Shown: one piece after another, positions 1 to 6,535 of the stretch
Layout: each line of letters starts with the position of its first letter
Position numbering within the stretch: the first letter of the stretch is position 1
From: an uncultured Rhodospirillales bacterium
GTDB lineage: Bacteria > Pseudomonadota > Alphaproteobacteria > Acetobacterales > Acetobacteraceae
Reading direction: 5' to 3'
Length of the DNA stretch: 15,062 nt
Assembly: GCA_903904805.1 (NCBI GenBank)
Contig: CAIVDX010000365.1
Location: 1 to 15,062 of the forward strand
Position numbers and translations under genes: made by a program
The notes under the pieces: generated by a model
What the model saw: only the letters and a program-made list of their open reading frames with translations
Told to the model about the DNA's origin: nothing
Database searches by the model: none

Positions 1-1
1 A

Positions 2-76
2 TGGTGGGCGCGACAGGGATTGAACCTGTGACCCCCACCGTGTCAAGGTGGTGCTCTCCCGCTGAGCTACGCGCCC
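2..76 (-). tRNA. tRNA-Val (anticodon GAC)
   Basis: Read on the minus strand, this folds into a complete cloverleaf. The acceptor GGGCGCG (70-76) pairs over 7 bp with CGCGCCC (6-12), followed by discriminator A (5) and an encoded CCA (2-4). The D-loop region carries the usual TAGCTCAG..GGGAGAGC pattern. The anticodon stem CCACC/GGTGG closes the loop TTGACAC, giving anticodon GAC, which reads GUC (and GUU) valine codons. The T-arm contains GGTTCAATCC. The gene is divergent from the amidohydrolase-family gene. Its promoter must lie around 80-130, and I see no strong consensus there. The encoded CCA and the full stem set make this a secure call. Confidence 0.97.
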
Positions 77-161
77 ACAGCCGCGTCGGTGAGCAGGTTC
101 CTATTGTCTTCCGCCACACCGCGCAACCCCCACACAACCCTGCATTTCGACAGAACGGCTG

Positions 162-190
162 CTGACAAGCCGGTCTGTTATGCCTTTTAT
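162..190 (+). promoter_or_regulatory. Putative sigma70-type promoter giving a leaderless transcript
   Basis: CTGACA (162-167, 5 of 6 to TTGACA) is followed after exactly 17 bp by TTTTAT (185-190, 4 of 6 to TATAAT). Start of transcription about 7 nt after the -10 box falls on or next to the A of the ATG at 197, so the mRNA would have no 5' leader. The purines AAAGGG (191-196) resemble a Shine-Dalgarno sequence but abut the ATG with no spacer and cannot work in the usual way. A competing -10, TATAAA (188-193), sits at 20 bp spacing. This is inference from sequence only. Confidence 0.4.
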
Positions 191-196
191 AAAGGG

Positions 197-1087
197 ATGG
201 ACCTGCCGCACCCCGAGTTGAGCAAATCGCCCTACCGCCTGTTCCCCGCCCTCGGCCCCCGCGTGCCGCTGGTCTTCGCCTCGCCGCACTCGGGCAGCGA
301 CTATCCAGACGACTTCCTGCAATCCGCACGGCTCGACCCGCAGCGCCTGCGCCGCAGCGAGGATTGCTTCGTCGACGAACTTTTCGCCGCCGCGCCCATC
401 AACGGCGCGCCACTCCTCGCCGCCACGTTTCCCCGCGCCTGGTGCGATCCGAATCGTGAGCCCTGGGAGCTCGACCCGGCGATGTTCGAGGAGGCCCTGC
501 CAAGTTGGGTCAATTCTCTCAGCCCGCGCGTCGGTGCAGGGCTCGGCACCATCGCCCGCATCGTCTCCTCGGGTGAGCCAATCTATCGACGCAAGCTGCG
601 CTTTGCCGAAGCAGAGGAACGGGTGCACGGCTTCTGGCACCCTTACCACGCCGCACTCGACGGGCTCATTGCCGACACGCATAACCAATTTGGCACGTGC
701 CTTCTGGTCGACTGCCATTCGATGCCCGGAATGGGATCGGCGGCAGGCGGCATCGACTTTGTGCTGGGTGATGCCCACGGGATTGCGTGCATGCCGGCAA
801 TCACCGCTCTGTTCGAGACGACGCTGAAGAGCCTGGGCTACCAGGTGCGTCGCAACGACCCCTATGCCGGCGGCTACACGACCCGTCATTACGGGCGGCC
901 GAGACGCGGGGTTCACGCGTTGCAGGTCGAGGTCGCCCGTGGCCTTTACATGGATGAACTGCGCATCCTCAAATCAGACGGGTTCGCGAGGCTAGCGGCC
1001 GATCTGACCCAGACGATCGAGACCGTGGCACGTGACATTCCCGCCCTCCTGATCGACAGCACGACCTCGCCTGCGCCCCGCCGCTGA
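197..1087 (+). CDS. N-formylglutamate amidohydrolase family protein
   Basis: About 296 residues if begun at ATG 197. The family (FGase, HutG-like) hydrolyses N-formyl-L-glutamate to formate and glutamate in histidine degradation. Many members outside hut operons act on other N-formyl or N-acyl amino acids. Visible family marks are the N-terminal FASPHSG block with the likely metal His31, the RSEDCFVDELF stretch, the central DCHSMP block (172-177, His174 a likely ligand), and the late HALQVEVARGLYMDE block. It has no signal peptide, so it is cytoplasmic. An open frame extends to a GTG at 89, but that start would lie in the promoter zone of the divergent tRNA and adds a non-conserved tail. ATG 197 is therefore preferred. 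No hut genes are adjacent, so a role in histidine degradation is not supported by context. Family call is firm; substrate is unknown. Confidence 0.87.
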   Translation: MDLPHPELSKSPYRLFPALGPRVPLVFASPHSGSDYPDDFLQSARLDPQRLRRSEDCFVDELFAAAPINGAPLLAATFPRAWCDPNREPWELDPAMFEEALPSWVNSLSPRVGAGLGTIARIVSSGEPIYRRKLRFAEAEERVHGFWHPYHAALDGLIADTHNQFGTCLLVDCHSMPGMGSAAGGIDFVLGDAHGIACMPAITALFETTLKSLGYQVRRNDPYAGGYTTRHYGRPRRGVHALQVEVARGLYMDELRILKSDGFARLAADLTQTIETVARDIPALLIDSTTSPAPRR

Positions 1088-1209
1088 ACGCCGCAACATG
1101 GCGCGGTATCGGTTTCGCGACCCGACAAACGATTGCTAACGAACCCGCGCGGGGCATATGCGCCAGCCAATCAATGGTTTGTTCACCCCTGATCGTGTAG
1201 ACAAGCTTA

Positions 1210-1983
1210 ATGCGTTGGTCGCACACACCACTGAGCATGGGCATCCTGGCACTCGCCATAGCCCAAGCCGTCGCGCCAAGTGCGCGGGCGGAAACGCATG
1301 CTCCCATCCCACCGACGGTCCTTCCCGCGCCAGCTTGTGCTGAAGCGATCAGCAATGCCGAACGTGCCCAGGGCCTTCCACCCGGGCTGCTCCAGGCAAT
1401 CGCCCGTGTCGAGAGCGGCCGCGCCGACACGCACGGCGTCATCGCCGCGTGGCCATGGACGCTGAATGTCGAGGGGCAAGGCAGCTTTTTCGATAGCAAG
1501 CAGGCCGCGCTTGAGAGCCTCACCACGCTGCGCGCGCGCGGTGTGAAATCCATCGATGTCGGCTGCCTGCAGGTGAATTTGCTGCATCATCCCGAGGCCT
1601 TCGCCACCTTGGATGAGGCTCTCGACCCTGCCCACAACGCTGCCTACGCCGCGCATTTTCTCAACGACCTGCACAACCAACTCGGCAGTTGGCCGGCAGC
1701 GACCGCTGCCTATCACTCTGCAACTCCCGAGCTGGGCATCCCCTATCAGATGAAGGTCGAGGCCGCCTGGCATGGTGGCGGCAATGGCATCCGTTGGTGG
1801 CCCAGCGCGAACGGCCCGATCCAAATCGTTGGTCACGCCGCGCCAACGACGCTCGCGGCTGCCAGCCGCCTTGGCCCGCAGCTGCGCAGCACCACCTCTG
1901 CGCCGGTTGGTCGGTCACTTGATGCCTATCGCATCACGCCAATCCGGGCAGCGACGCCAATCCGCATCGCCGATCGACGCTAA
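1210..1983 (+). CDS. Secreted lytic transglycosylase, SLT/lysozyme-like domain
   Basis: 257 residues. The N-terminus is a Sec signal peptide: basic start, hydrophobic MGILALAIAQAVA, and a cleavage-like SARA just before residue 28. The SLT fold follows. GLPPGLLQAIARVESGR carries the expected catalytic glutamate (Glu68). The IDVGCLQVN block matches the Gly-Gln-Val substrate-groove motif. The alanine-rich block DPAHNAAYAAHFLNDLH, followed by W..A..AYHS, is typical of family 1 transglycosylases. It would cut the MurNAc-GlcNAc bond of peptidoglycan in the periplasm to form 1,6-anhydroMurNAc. No peptidoglycan-binding domain is seen. The last ~80 residues are low-complexity and Ala/Pro/Arg-rich. There is no clear Shine-Dalgarno before ATG 1210, and Met10 at 1237 is a less likely start because it would shorten the signal peptide. 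It stands alone in context, so its role (wall turnover or assembly of an envelope machine) is open. Confidence 0.85.
   Translation: MRWSHTPLSMGILALAIAQAVAPSARAETHAPIPPTVLPAPACAEAISNAERAQGLPPGLLQAIARVESGRADTHGVIAAWPWTLNVEGQGSFFDSKQAALESLTTLRARGVKSIDVGCLQVNLLHHPEAFATLDEALDPAHNAAYAAHFLNDLHNQLGSWPAATAAYHSATPELGIPYQMKVEAAWHGGGNGIRWWPSANGPIQIVGHAAPTTLAAASRLGPQLRSTTSAPVGRSLDAYRITPIRAATPIRIADRR
1936..1964 (+). repeat. 11-bp direct repeat at the 3' end of the transglycosylase gene
   Basis: ACGCCAATCCG occurs at 1936-1946 and again at 1954-1964, a period of 18 bp. This is in frame, so the protein tail reads TPIR twice (ITPIRAATPIRIAD). It looks like a small in-frame tandem duplication in a non-conserved tail. 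No function is implied. Confidence 0.6.
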
Positions 1984-2028
1984 GGCTAAGGCCGCCGCCA
2001 AGTCCGCGAGGACGGGTGCTCGTTTTTG

Positions 2029-2043
2029 GAACAAACACAGAAC
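2029..2043 (+). promoter_or_regulatory. Putative LexA (SOS) box, GAAC-N7-GAAC
   Basis: GAAC-AAACACA-GAAC is an exact direct repeat with 7-bp spacing, in the gap between the transglycosylase stop and the efflux adaptor. This is the known alphaproteobacterial LexA operator (GTTC-N7-GTTC on the other strand). The A-rich spacer and the A after the second GAAC also fit that family of sites. A weak TTGGAA (2026-2031) and TAAACC (2048-2053), 16 bp apart, would place the box inside the promoter, as expected for a repressor site. The adaptor ATG is 62 nt downstream of the box. The box sequence is seen directly; LexA control is inference. Confidence 0.5.
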
Positions 2044-2104
2044 AGCCTAAACCTTGTGCAAAAAAATCCTTGTTATTGGCTGCCGCCACGTTATGTCAGG
2101 ATTT

Positions 2105-3208
2105 ATGAAAACATTTCCGTTCGTCTCTGCATCGGCGTTCTGTCTTCTGGCGAGTCTGTCACCCGCCGCGGCCCAGGCACCTGCGGGAATCGCGGTTCCC
2201 GTGCAGATCGCCCCCGCCGCGCGTGCAGACGTTCCGGTTGTTTTGCGCAATGTCGGCCTGGTGCAGGCATTCCAGTCAGTTCTGATCCGTGCCCGCGTTG
2301 ACGGTACGCTCCAAACGGTCAACTTCAACGAAGGCCAGGACGTCAAACCAGGCGACCTGCTGGCAGTGATCGACCCTCGGCCATACCAGGCGGCACTGGA
2401 GCAGGCACGCGCCAAAAAAGCCGCCGACGAGGCTCTGTTGGCGAACGCCAAGCTTGATCTCGCCCGCTATTCCGATTTGGCGAAAAGCCAGTTCGCTACC
2501 CGGCAGAGCGTCGATACGCAGAACACGCTGGTCGCGCAGCTCAATGCCACCCTTCAGGGTGACGCGGCCTCCATCGCCACCGCCAAGCTTACTCTCTCGT
2601 TCACCCAAATCACGTCACCGATCGAGGGCCGGGCCGGCCTGCGCCAGCTCGACGTTGGAAATCTGATCCACGCCAACGATGCAACCGGCATCGTGACCAT
2701 CACCCAGATCCACCCGATCGCGCTGATTTTCACCCTTCCACAGGATACCCTACCCGAGGTCACTGCCGCGATCGCCACAGGCACCCTGCCAGTGGTGGCC
2801 GCCTCGTCTGACAACAAGGTGGAACTGTCGCGCGGTACATTGCTGACTGTGGACAACATCATCGACCAGACCACCGGCACCTACCGTCTGAAAGCGGTGT
2901 TCACGAACCTCGACAACAAATTGTGGCCAGGTCAGTTCGTGAACGCGCGCCTGACAGTGCGCACCTTACAAAACGCGCTGACGGTGCCGAGCACAGCGAT
3001 CCAACGCGGCCCGTCGGGTCTCTATGTGTACGCTGTCAAGCCCGACCAGACGGTTGCCGTCACCCAAGTCGAACTCACCCAGGATGATGGCAAGATCGCA
3101 GTGATCAGCAAGGGCCTTAATGACGGGGCAAGCGTAGTGGTCGCGGGCCAATCCAAGCTGCAGAATGGCAGCAAGATTGCATCAAGCGCCCCTGGGGTCA
3201 GTGGCTGA
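2105..3208 (+). CDS. RND efflux periplasmic adaptor, MdtA-type
   Basis: 367 residues from ATG 2105. This start is chosen because MKTFPF... gives a clean Sec signal peptide ending at AAAQA near residue 24, with AGGA (2098-2101) just upstream at a short spacing. ATG 2093 and TTG 2054 are in-frame alternatives that spoil the signal. No lipobox cysteine is present, unlike AcrA. Order: beta-barrel/lipoyl start (RARVDGTLQTVNFNEGQDV), a coiled-coil hairpin at about 95-155 (QARAKKAADEALLANAKLDL), the second lipoyl half with the hallmark ITSPIEGRAGLRQLDVGN, a beta-barrel (TQIHPIALIFTLPQ; TTGTYRLKAVFTN; WPGQFVNARL), and a membrane-proximal domain. By recall these blocks match E. coli MdtA closely. It bridges the pump encoded 69 bp downstream to an outer-membrane channel. 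Confidence 0.93.
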   Translation: MKTFPFVSASAFCLLASLSPAAAQAPAGIAVPVQIAPAARADVPVVLRNVGLVQAFQSVLIRARVDGTLQTVNFNEGQDVKPGDLLAVIDPRPYQAALEQARAKKAADEALLANAKLDLARYSDLAKSQFATRQSVDTQNTLVAQLNATLQGDAASIATAKLTLSFTQITSPIEGRAGLRQLDVGNLIHANDATGIVTITQIHPIALIFTLPQDTLPEVTAAIATGTLPVVAASSDNKVELSRGTLLTVDNIIDQTTGTYRLKAVFTNLDNKLWPGQFVNARLTVRTLQNALTVPSTAIQRGPSGLYVYAVKPDQTVAVTQVELTQDDGKIAVISKGLNDGASVVVAGQSKLQNGSKIASSAPGVSG

Positions 3209-3277
3209 ACAACCGATGACGTACGGTGCGCCGGGCACCCCCCGCACCGCCACGATTTCTCAGGAGAGCGGACCAGA

Positions 3278-6200
3278 ATGAGCATTTCGACACCGTTCAT
3301 CCGCCGACCGGTCGGAACCTCTCTGCTGATGGCCGCGATCCTGCTGGTCGGGCTTGCCGCCTATCCGCTTCTGCCGGTCGCACCTCTGCCACGTGTCGAA
3401 TTCCCCACCATCCAGGTCACCGCCGGCCTCCCAGGCGCCAGCCCCGAAACCATGGCTGCCACCGTCGCCCAGCCTCTGGAACGTCAATTTTCTCAGATTC
3501 CCGGCGTCGCGCAGCTGACGTCGACCTCGGTGCTCGGTGTCAGCCAGATCGTGCTGCAGTTCGAACTCGAGAAGAATATCGACACTGCGGCGACAGACAT
3601 CCAGGCCGCGATCAACGCCGCCAGCGGACAGTTGCCGAAGACCCTCCCGGCGCCCCCAAACTATCGCAAAGTCAACCCGTCGGACGCGCCGATCCTGATC
3701 CTGGCGGTGCAGTCTGACGAGTTGCCACTCATCAATGTCGACGACTATGCCGACACCATCCTCGCACAGCAGATGTCTCAGGTGCTGGGCGTGTCCCAGG
3801 TATCCATCGGTGGCGAACGCAAACGAGCGGTCCGCGTCCAGGTCGACCCCGCGCGCCTGGCCGCGATGGGGATGACCATCGAGGACGTGCGCGCCACGCT
3901 GATCGCCGCCACCGTCAATCAGGCGAAGGGCACGGTTGAGAATGCCTCCACATCGTTCACCATCTATGACAACGACCAACTGACCCGCGCGGCCGAATAT
4001 CAGGATGTGGTGCTTGCATATCGCAATGGCGCGCCCGTGCGCGTGCGCGACATCGGCACTGCAATTGACGCCGCCGAGAACGCCCATAGCGGTGCTTGGC
4101 AAAACGGCCGCCCAGGCATCCAGCTGATCATCTACAAAACGCCGGACGCCAACATCATCGACGTGGTCGACCGCGTGCAGGCAAAGCTGCCGGTGCTGAT
4201 GGCGTCGTTGCCCCCATCGATCAAGGTCACCACTGTTCTCGACCGCACCGGCACCATCCGCGCGTCTGTCGCTGATGTTCAGTTCACGCTGATGCTCTCG
4301 ATCGCGCTTGTCGTAATGGTGATCTTCATCTTCCTGCGCAATTTCTGGGCAACCATCATCCCCAGCATCACCGTTCCGCTGGCGCTGATTGGCACCTTCG
4401 CGGTGATGTATCTGTTGAATTACAGCCTCGACAACCTCTCGCTGATGGCGCTCACCATCGCGGTCGGCTTTGTCGTAGACGACGCCATCGTGATGCTGGA
4501 AAACATCTTTCGCCATATCGAGGATGGCATGGACCCGCTCGACGCCGCATTAAAAGGCGCGGGCGAAATCGGCTTCACCATCGTCTCGATCAGTTTGTCG
4601 CTCATCGCAGTGTTCATTCCACTGCTGCTGATGGGCGGGATCGTCGGCCGCCTGTTCCGCGAATTTGCGATGACGGTCAGCATAGCGGTGGTGATGTCGG
4701 CGATCATCTCGCTCACCCTGACCCCGATGATGTGCTCCCGCTTCCTCAGCCACCACGGCGAGCAGCATGGCTGGATGTATCGGGTGGTAGAGAGCTTCTT
4801 CGAGGGCCTGCTCGGGTTCTATCGGCGCACACTCGACATTGTGCTGCGGCATCAGTTCATCACCCTGCTGGTGTTCCTGGCCACTGCCTCAACCACCGCG
4901 TATCTCTACATCAACATTCCCAAGGGCTTCTTCCCTGACCAGGATACCGGCATCATCCAGGGAACGCTCGAGGCGGGACAGAACGTGTCCTACGAGGAGA
5001 TGGTGGCACGCTCGGAGGCGATCGGTCGGGTGTTGTCTGCCGACCCCGATATCGCCAACTGGTCGTGTTCTGCTGGCGGCAGCTACTCGGCCCGCAGCGA
5101 AAACCAGGGCAACTGCTTCATCTCGCTGAAGCCATGGGACGAGCGTACCAGCAACGCCCAACAGATTATCTCACGTCTTCGCCCAAAGCTCGGCGCGGTG
5201 CCTGGTGCGAGCTTGTTTCTGCAGGCAGCGCAGGACATCAAGGTCGGCGGCCGCGTCTCGAAAACACAGTATCAATACACTCTACAGGATGCTGATGCGG
5301 CAGAGCTTTACAGCTGGGCCCCGAAAGTGCTCGCCAAGCTGAGCAGCCTGTCGATGATCCGCGACGTCGCGACCGACCAGCAGGTGTCAGGCGTGACGGC
5401 GACACTCACGATCGATCGAGACCGCGCTTCCCGCTCCGGTGTGTCGCTACAAACCATCGACGACACGCTGTACGATGCCTTCGGTCAACGTCAGATCACT
5501 CAATATTTCAGCCAGGTGGCGTCCTACCATCTCGTGCTCGAGGTGCCGCCCTCCATGTCGGGTGACCTCGCCACCCTGGACAAGCTTTACGTCCGTGCCG
5601 GCACCGGTTCCCAGACGCTGCCGCTATCGTCGTTCGTCAAGCTCGACACCAAGCCGGTCGCCCCGCTCTCCATCAGTCACCAGAGCCAGTTCCCGGCTGT
5701 CACGATCTCATTCAACCTCGCCCAGGGCGTCGCACTCGGCCAGGCGGTGAATGCGATCAACGCGGCGATGACACAGATCGGCGCGCCGCAAACAGTTGTT
5801 GGCACCTTCCAGGGCACTGCACAGGCCTTCCAGTCATCCCTGTCCAGCCAGCCCTACCTGATCGCCGCCGCACTGATCGCAGTCTACATCATCCTCGGTG
5901 TGCTCTATGAGAGCTACATCCTGCCGCTCACCATCCTCTCCACCCTGCCTTCGGCTGGCGTGGGCGCGCTGCTGATGCTGATGCTGTTCGGCTACGATCT
6001 GTCGGTGATCGCGCTGATCGGCGTCATTCTGCTGATCGGCATCGTGAAGAAGAACGGCATCATGATGGTGGATTTTGCCATCACCGCCGAACGCCAGGGC
6101 GGGCTGAAGCCGCTCGAGGCCATTCGCCAGGCCTGCCTGATGCGCTTCCGGCCGATCCTGATGACCACCATGGCCGCCCTGCTGTCAGGATTGCCGCTGA

Positions 6201-6418
6201 TGCTCGGCACCGGGGCCGGATCAGAACTCCGCCGTCCGCTCGGATTCGCCATGGTCGGCGGCCTGATCCTCAGCCAGATCCTCACTCTCTACACGACGCC
6301 TGTGATCTATCTGTATCTTGACCGCTTGCAACAGCGACTGGCACCGCACCGCGGCGCGCGCATGTCGACCCTGGCCGAGAAAATGGCGGGGGAGAAAGTG
6401 GGGATGGGGGCCGATTGA
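3278..6418 (+). CDS. RND multidrug efflux transporter, MdtB/MdtC-type (HAE1 family)
   Basis: 1046 residues, normal length for a resistance-nodulation-division pump. It exports amphiphilic drugs, bile-salt-like compounds or other toxicants by proton antiport. The first helix (about 12-32) follows FIRRPVGTSLLM. GASPETM and LERQFSQIPGV mark the porter domain. GFVVDDAIVMLENI has the proton-relay Asp401-Asp402, and GIVKKNGIMMVDFA has the partner Lys in TM10 (about 924-925). FREFAMTVSIAVVMSAIISLTLTP and the C-terminal FALGFAMVGG-like repeat are present. Recalled similarity is greatest to MdtB/MdtC. Those two work as a pair in E. coli, whereas here only one pump gene follows the adaptor. AGGAG (3262-3266) precedes ATG 3278. 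No TolC-type gene is in the window. The periplasmic loop carries two cysteines (597 and 613) that could form a disulfide. Confidence 0.95.
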   Translation: MSISTPFIRRPVGTSLLMAAILLVGLAAYPLLPVAPLPRVEFPTIQVTAGLPGASPETMAATVAQPLERQFSQIPGVAQLTSTSVLGVSQIVLQFELEKNIDTAATDIQAAINAASGQLPKTLPAPPNYRKVNPSDAPILILAVQSDELPLINVDDYADTILAQQMSQVLGVSQVSIGGERKRAVRVQVDPARLAAMGMTIEDVRATLIAATVNQAKGTVENASTSFTIYDNDQLTRAAEYQDVVLAYRNGAPVRVRDIGTAIDAAENAHSGAWQNGRPGIQLIIYKTPDANIIDVVDRVQAKLPVLMASLPPSIKVTTVLDRTGTIRASVADVQFTLMLSIALVVMVIFIFLRNFWATIIPSITVPLALIGTFAVMYLLNYSLDNLSLMALTIAVGFVVDDAIVMLENIFRHIEDGMDPLDAALKGAGEIGFTIVSISLSLIAVFIPLLLMGGIVGRLFREFAMTVSIAVVMSAIISLTLTPMMCSRFLSHHGEQHGWMYRVVESFFEGLLGFYRRTLDIVLRHQFITLLVFLATASTTAYLYINIPKGFFPDQDTGIIQGTLEAGQNVSYEEMVARSEAIGRVLSADPDIANWSCSAGGSYSARSENQGNCFISLKPWDERTSNAQQIISRLRPKLGAVPGASLFLQAAQDIKVGGRVSKTQYQYTLQDADAAELYSWAPKVLAKLSSLSMIRDVATDQQVSGVTATLTIDRDRASRSGVSLQTIDDTLYDAFGQRQITQYFSQVASYHLVLEVPPSMSGDLATLDKLYVRAGTGSQTLPLSSFVKLDTKPVAPLSISHQSQFPAVTISFNLAQGVALGQAVNAINAAMTQIGAPQTVVGTFQGTAQAFQSSLSSQPYLIAAALIAVYIILGVLYESYILPLTILSTLPSAGVGALLMLMLFGYDLSVIALIGVILLIGIVKKNGIMMVDFAITAERQGGLKPLEAIRQACLMRFRPILMTTMAALLSGLPLMLGTGAGSELRRPLGFAMVGGLILSQILTLYTTPVIYLYLDRLQQRLAPHRGARMSTLAEKMAGEKVGMGAD

Positions 6419-6456
6419 GCCACGCCCCACAGGATTGTAACCTCGGCCAGAATATT

Positions 6457-6487
6457 TTGACTGAACAGCGCCATTTATTCTGATAGT
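6457..6487 (+). promoter_or_regulatory. Possible promoter of the hybrid histidine kinase gene
   Basis: TTGACT (6457-6462, 5 of 6) and GATAGT (6482-6487, 4 of 6) lie in the 117-bp gap between the pump and the kinase. The spacing is a long 19 bp. The stretch is distinctly more AT-rich than its surroundings. If used, it would separate kinase transcription from the efflux operon. Confidence 0.35.
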
Positions 6488-6535
6488 CTCCTGGTTAAGG
6501 GCCTGATCCAGCCCGGCGAACGAGGGTGTGACTGA

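Noticed and set aside
1..88. tRNA-Val as an integration (att) site for a mobile element
   Set aside because: The 3' end of the tRNA faces out of the window. No integrase and no repeated tRNA 3' fragment is visible on the right side.
89..196. GTG 89 as the start of the N-formylglutamate amidohydrolase-family gene
   Set aside because: It is 12 nt from the divergent tRNA gene, inside its promoter zone. The added 36 residues show no family similarity, while a promoter-like element ends just before ATG 197.
1981..1992. TAAGGC tandem repeat at the transglycosylase stop
   Set aside because: Two copies of a 6-mer in GC-rich sequence are expected by chance and have no associated structure.
3260..4516. 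418-codon open frame on the minus strand
   Set aside because: Lies wholly opposite the RND pump. The product is a His/Asp/Arg-rich composition artefact of GC-rich codons with no recognisable domain.
6398..6430. GTGGGG...CCCCAC inverted repeat at the end of the pump gene as a terminator
   Set aside because: Only a 6-bp stem with a 21-nt loop, half inside the coding region, and no following T-run.
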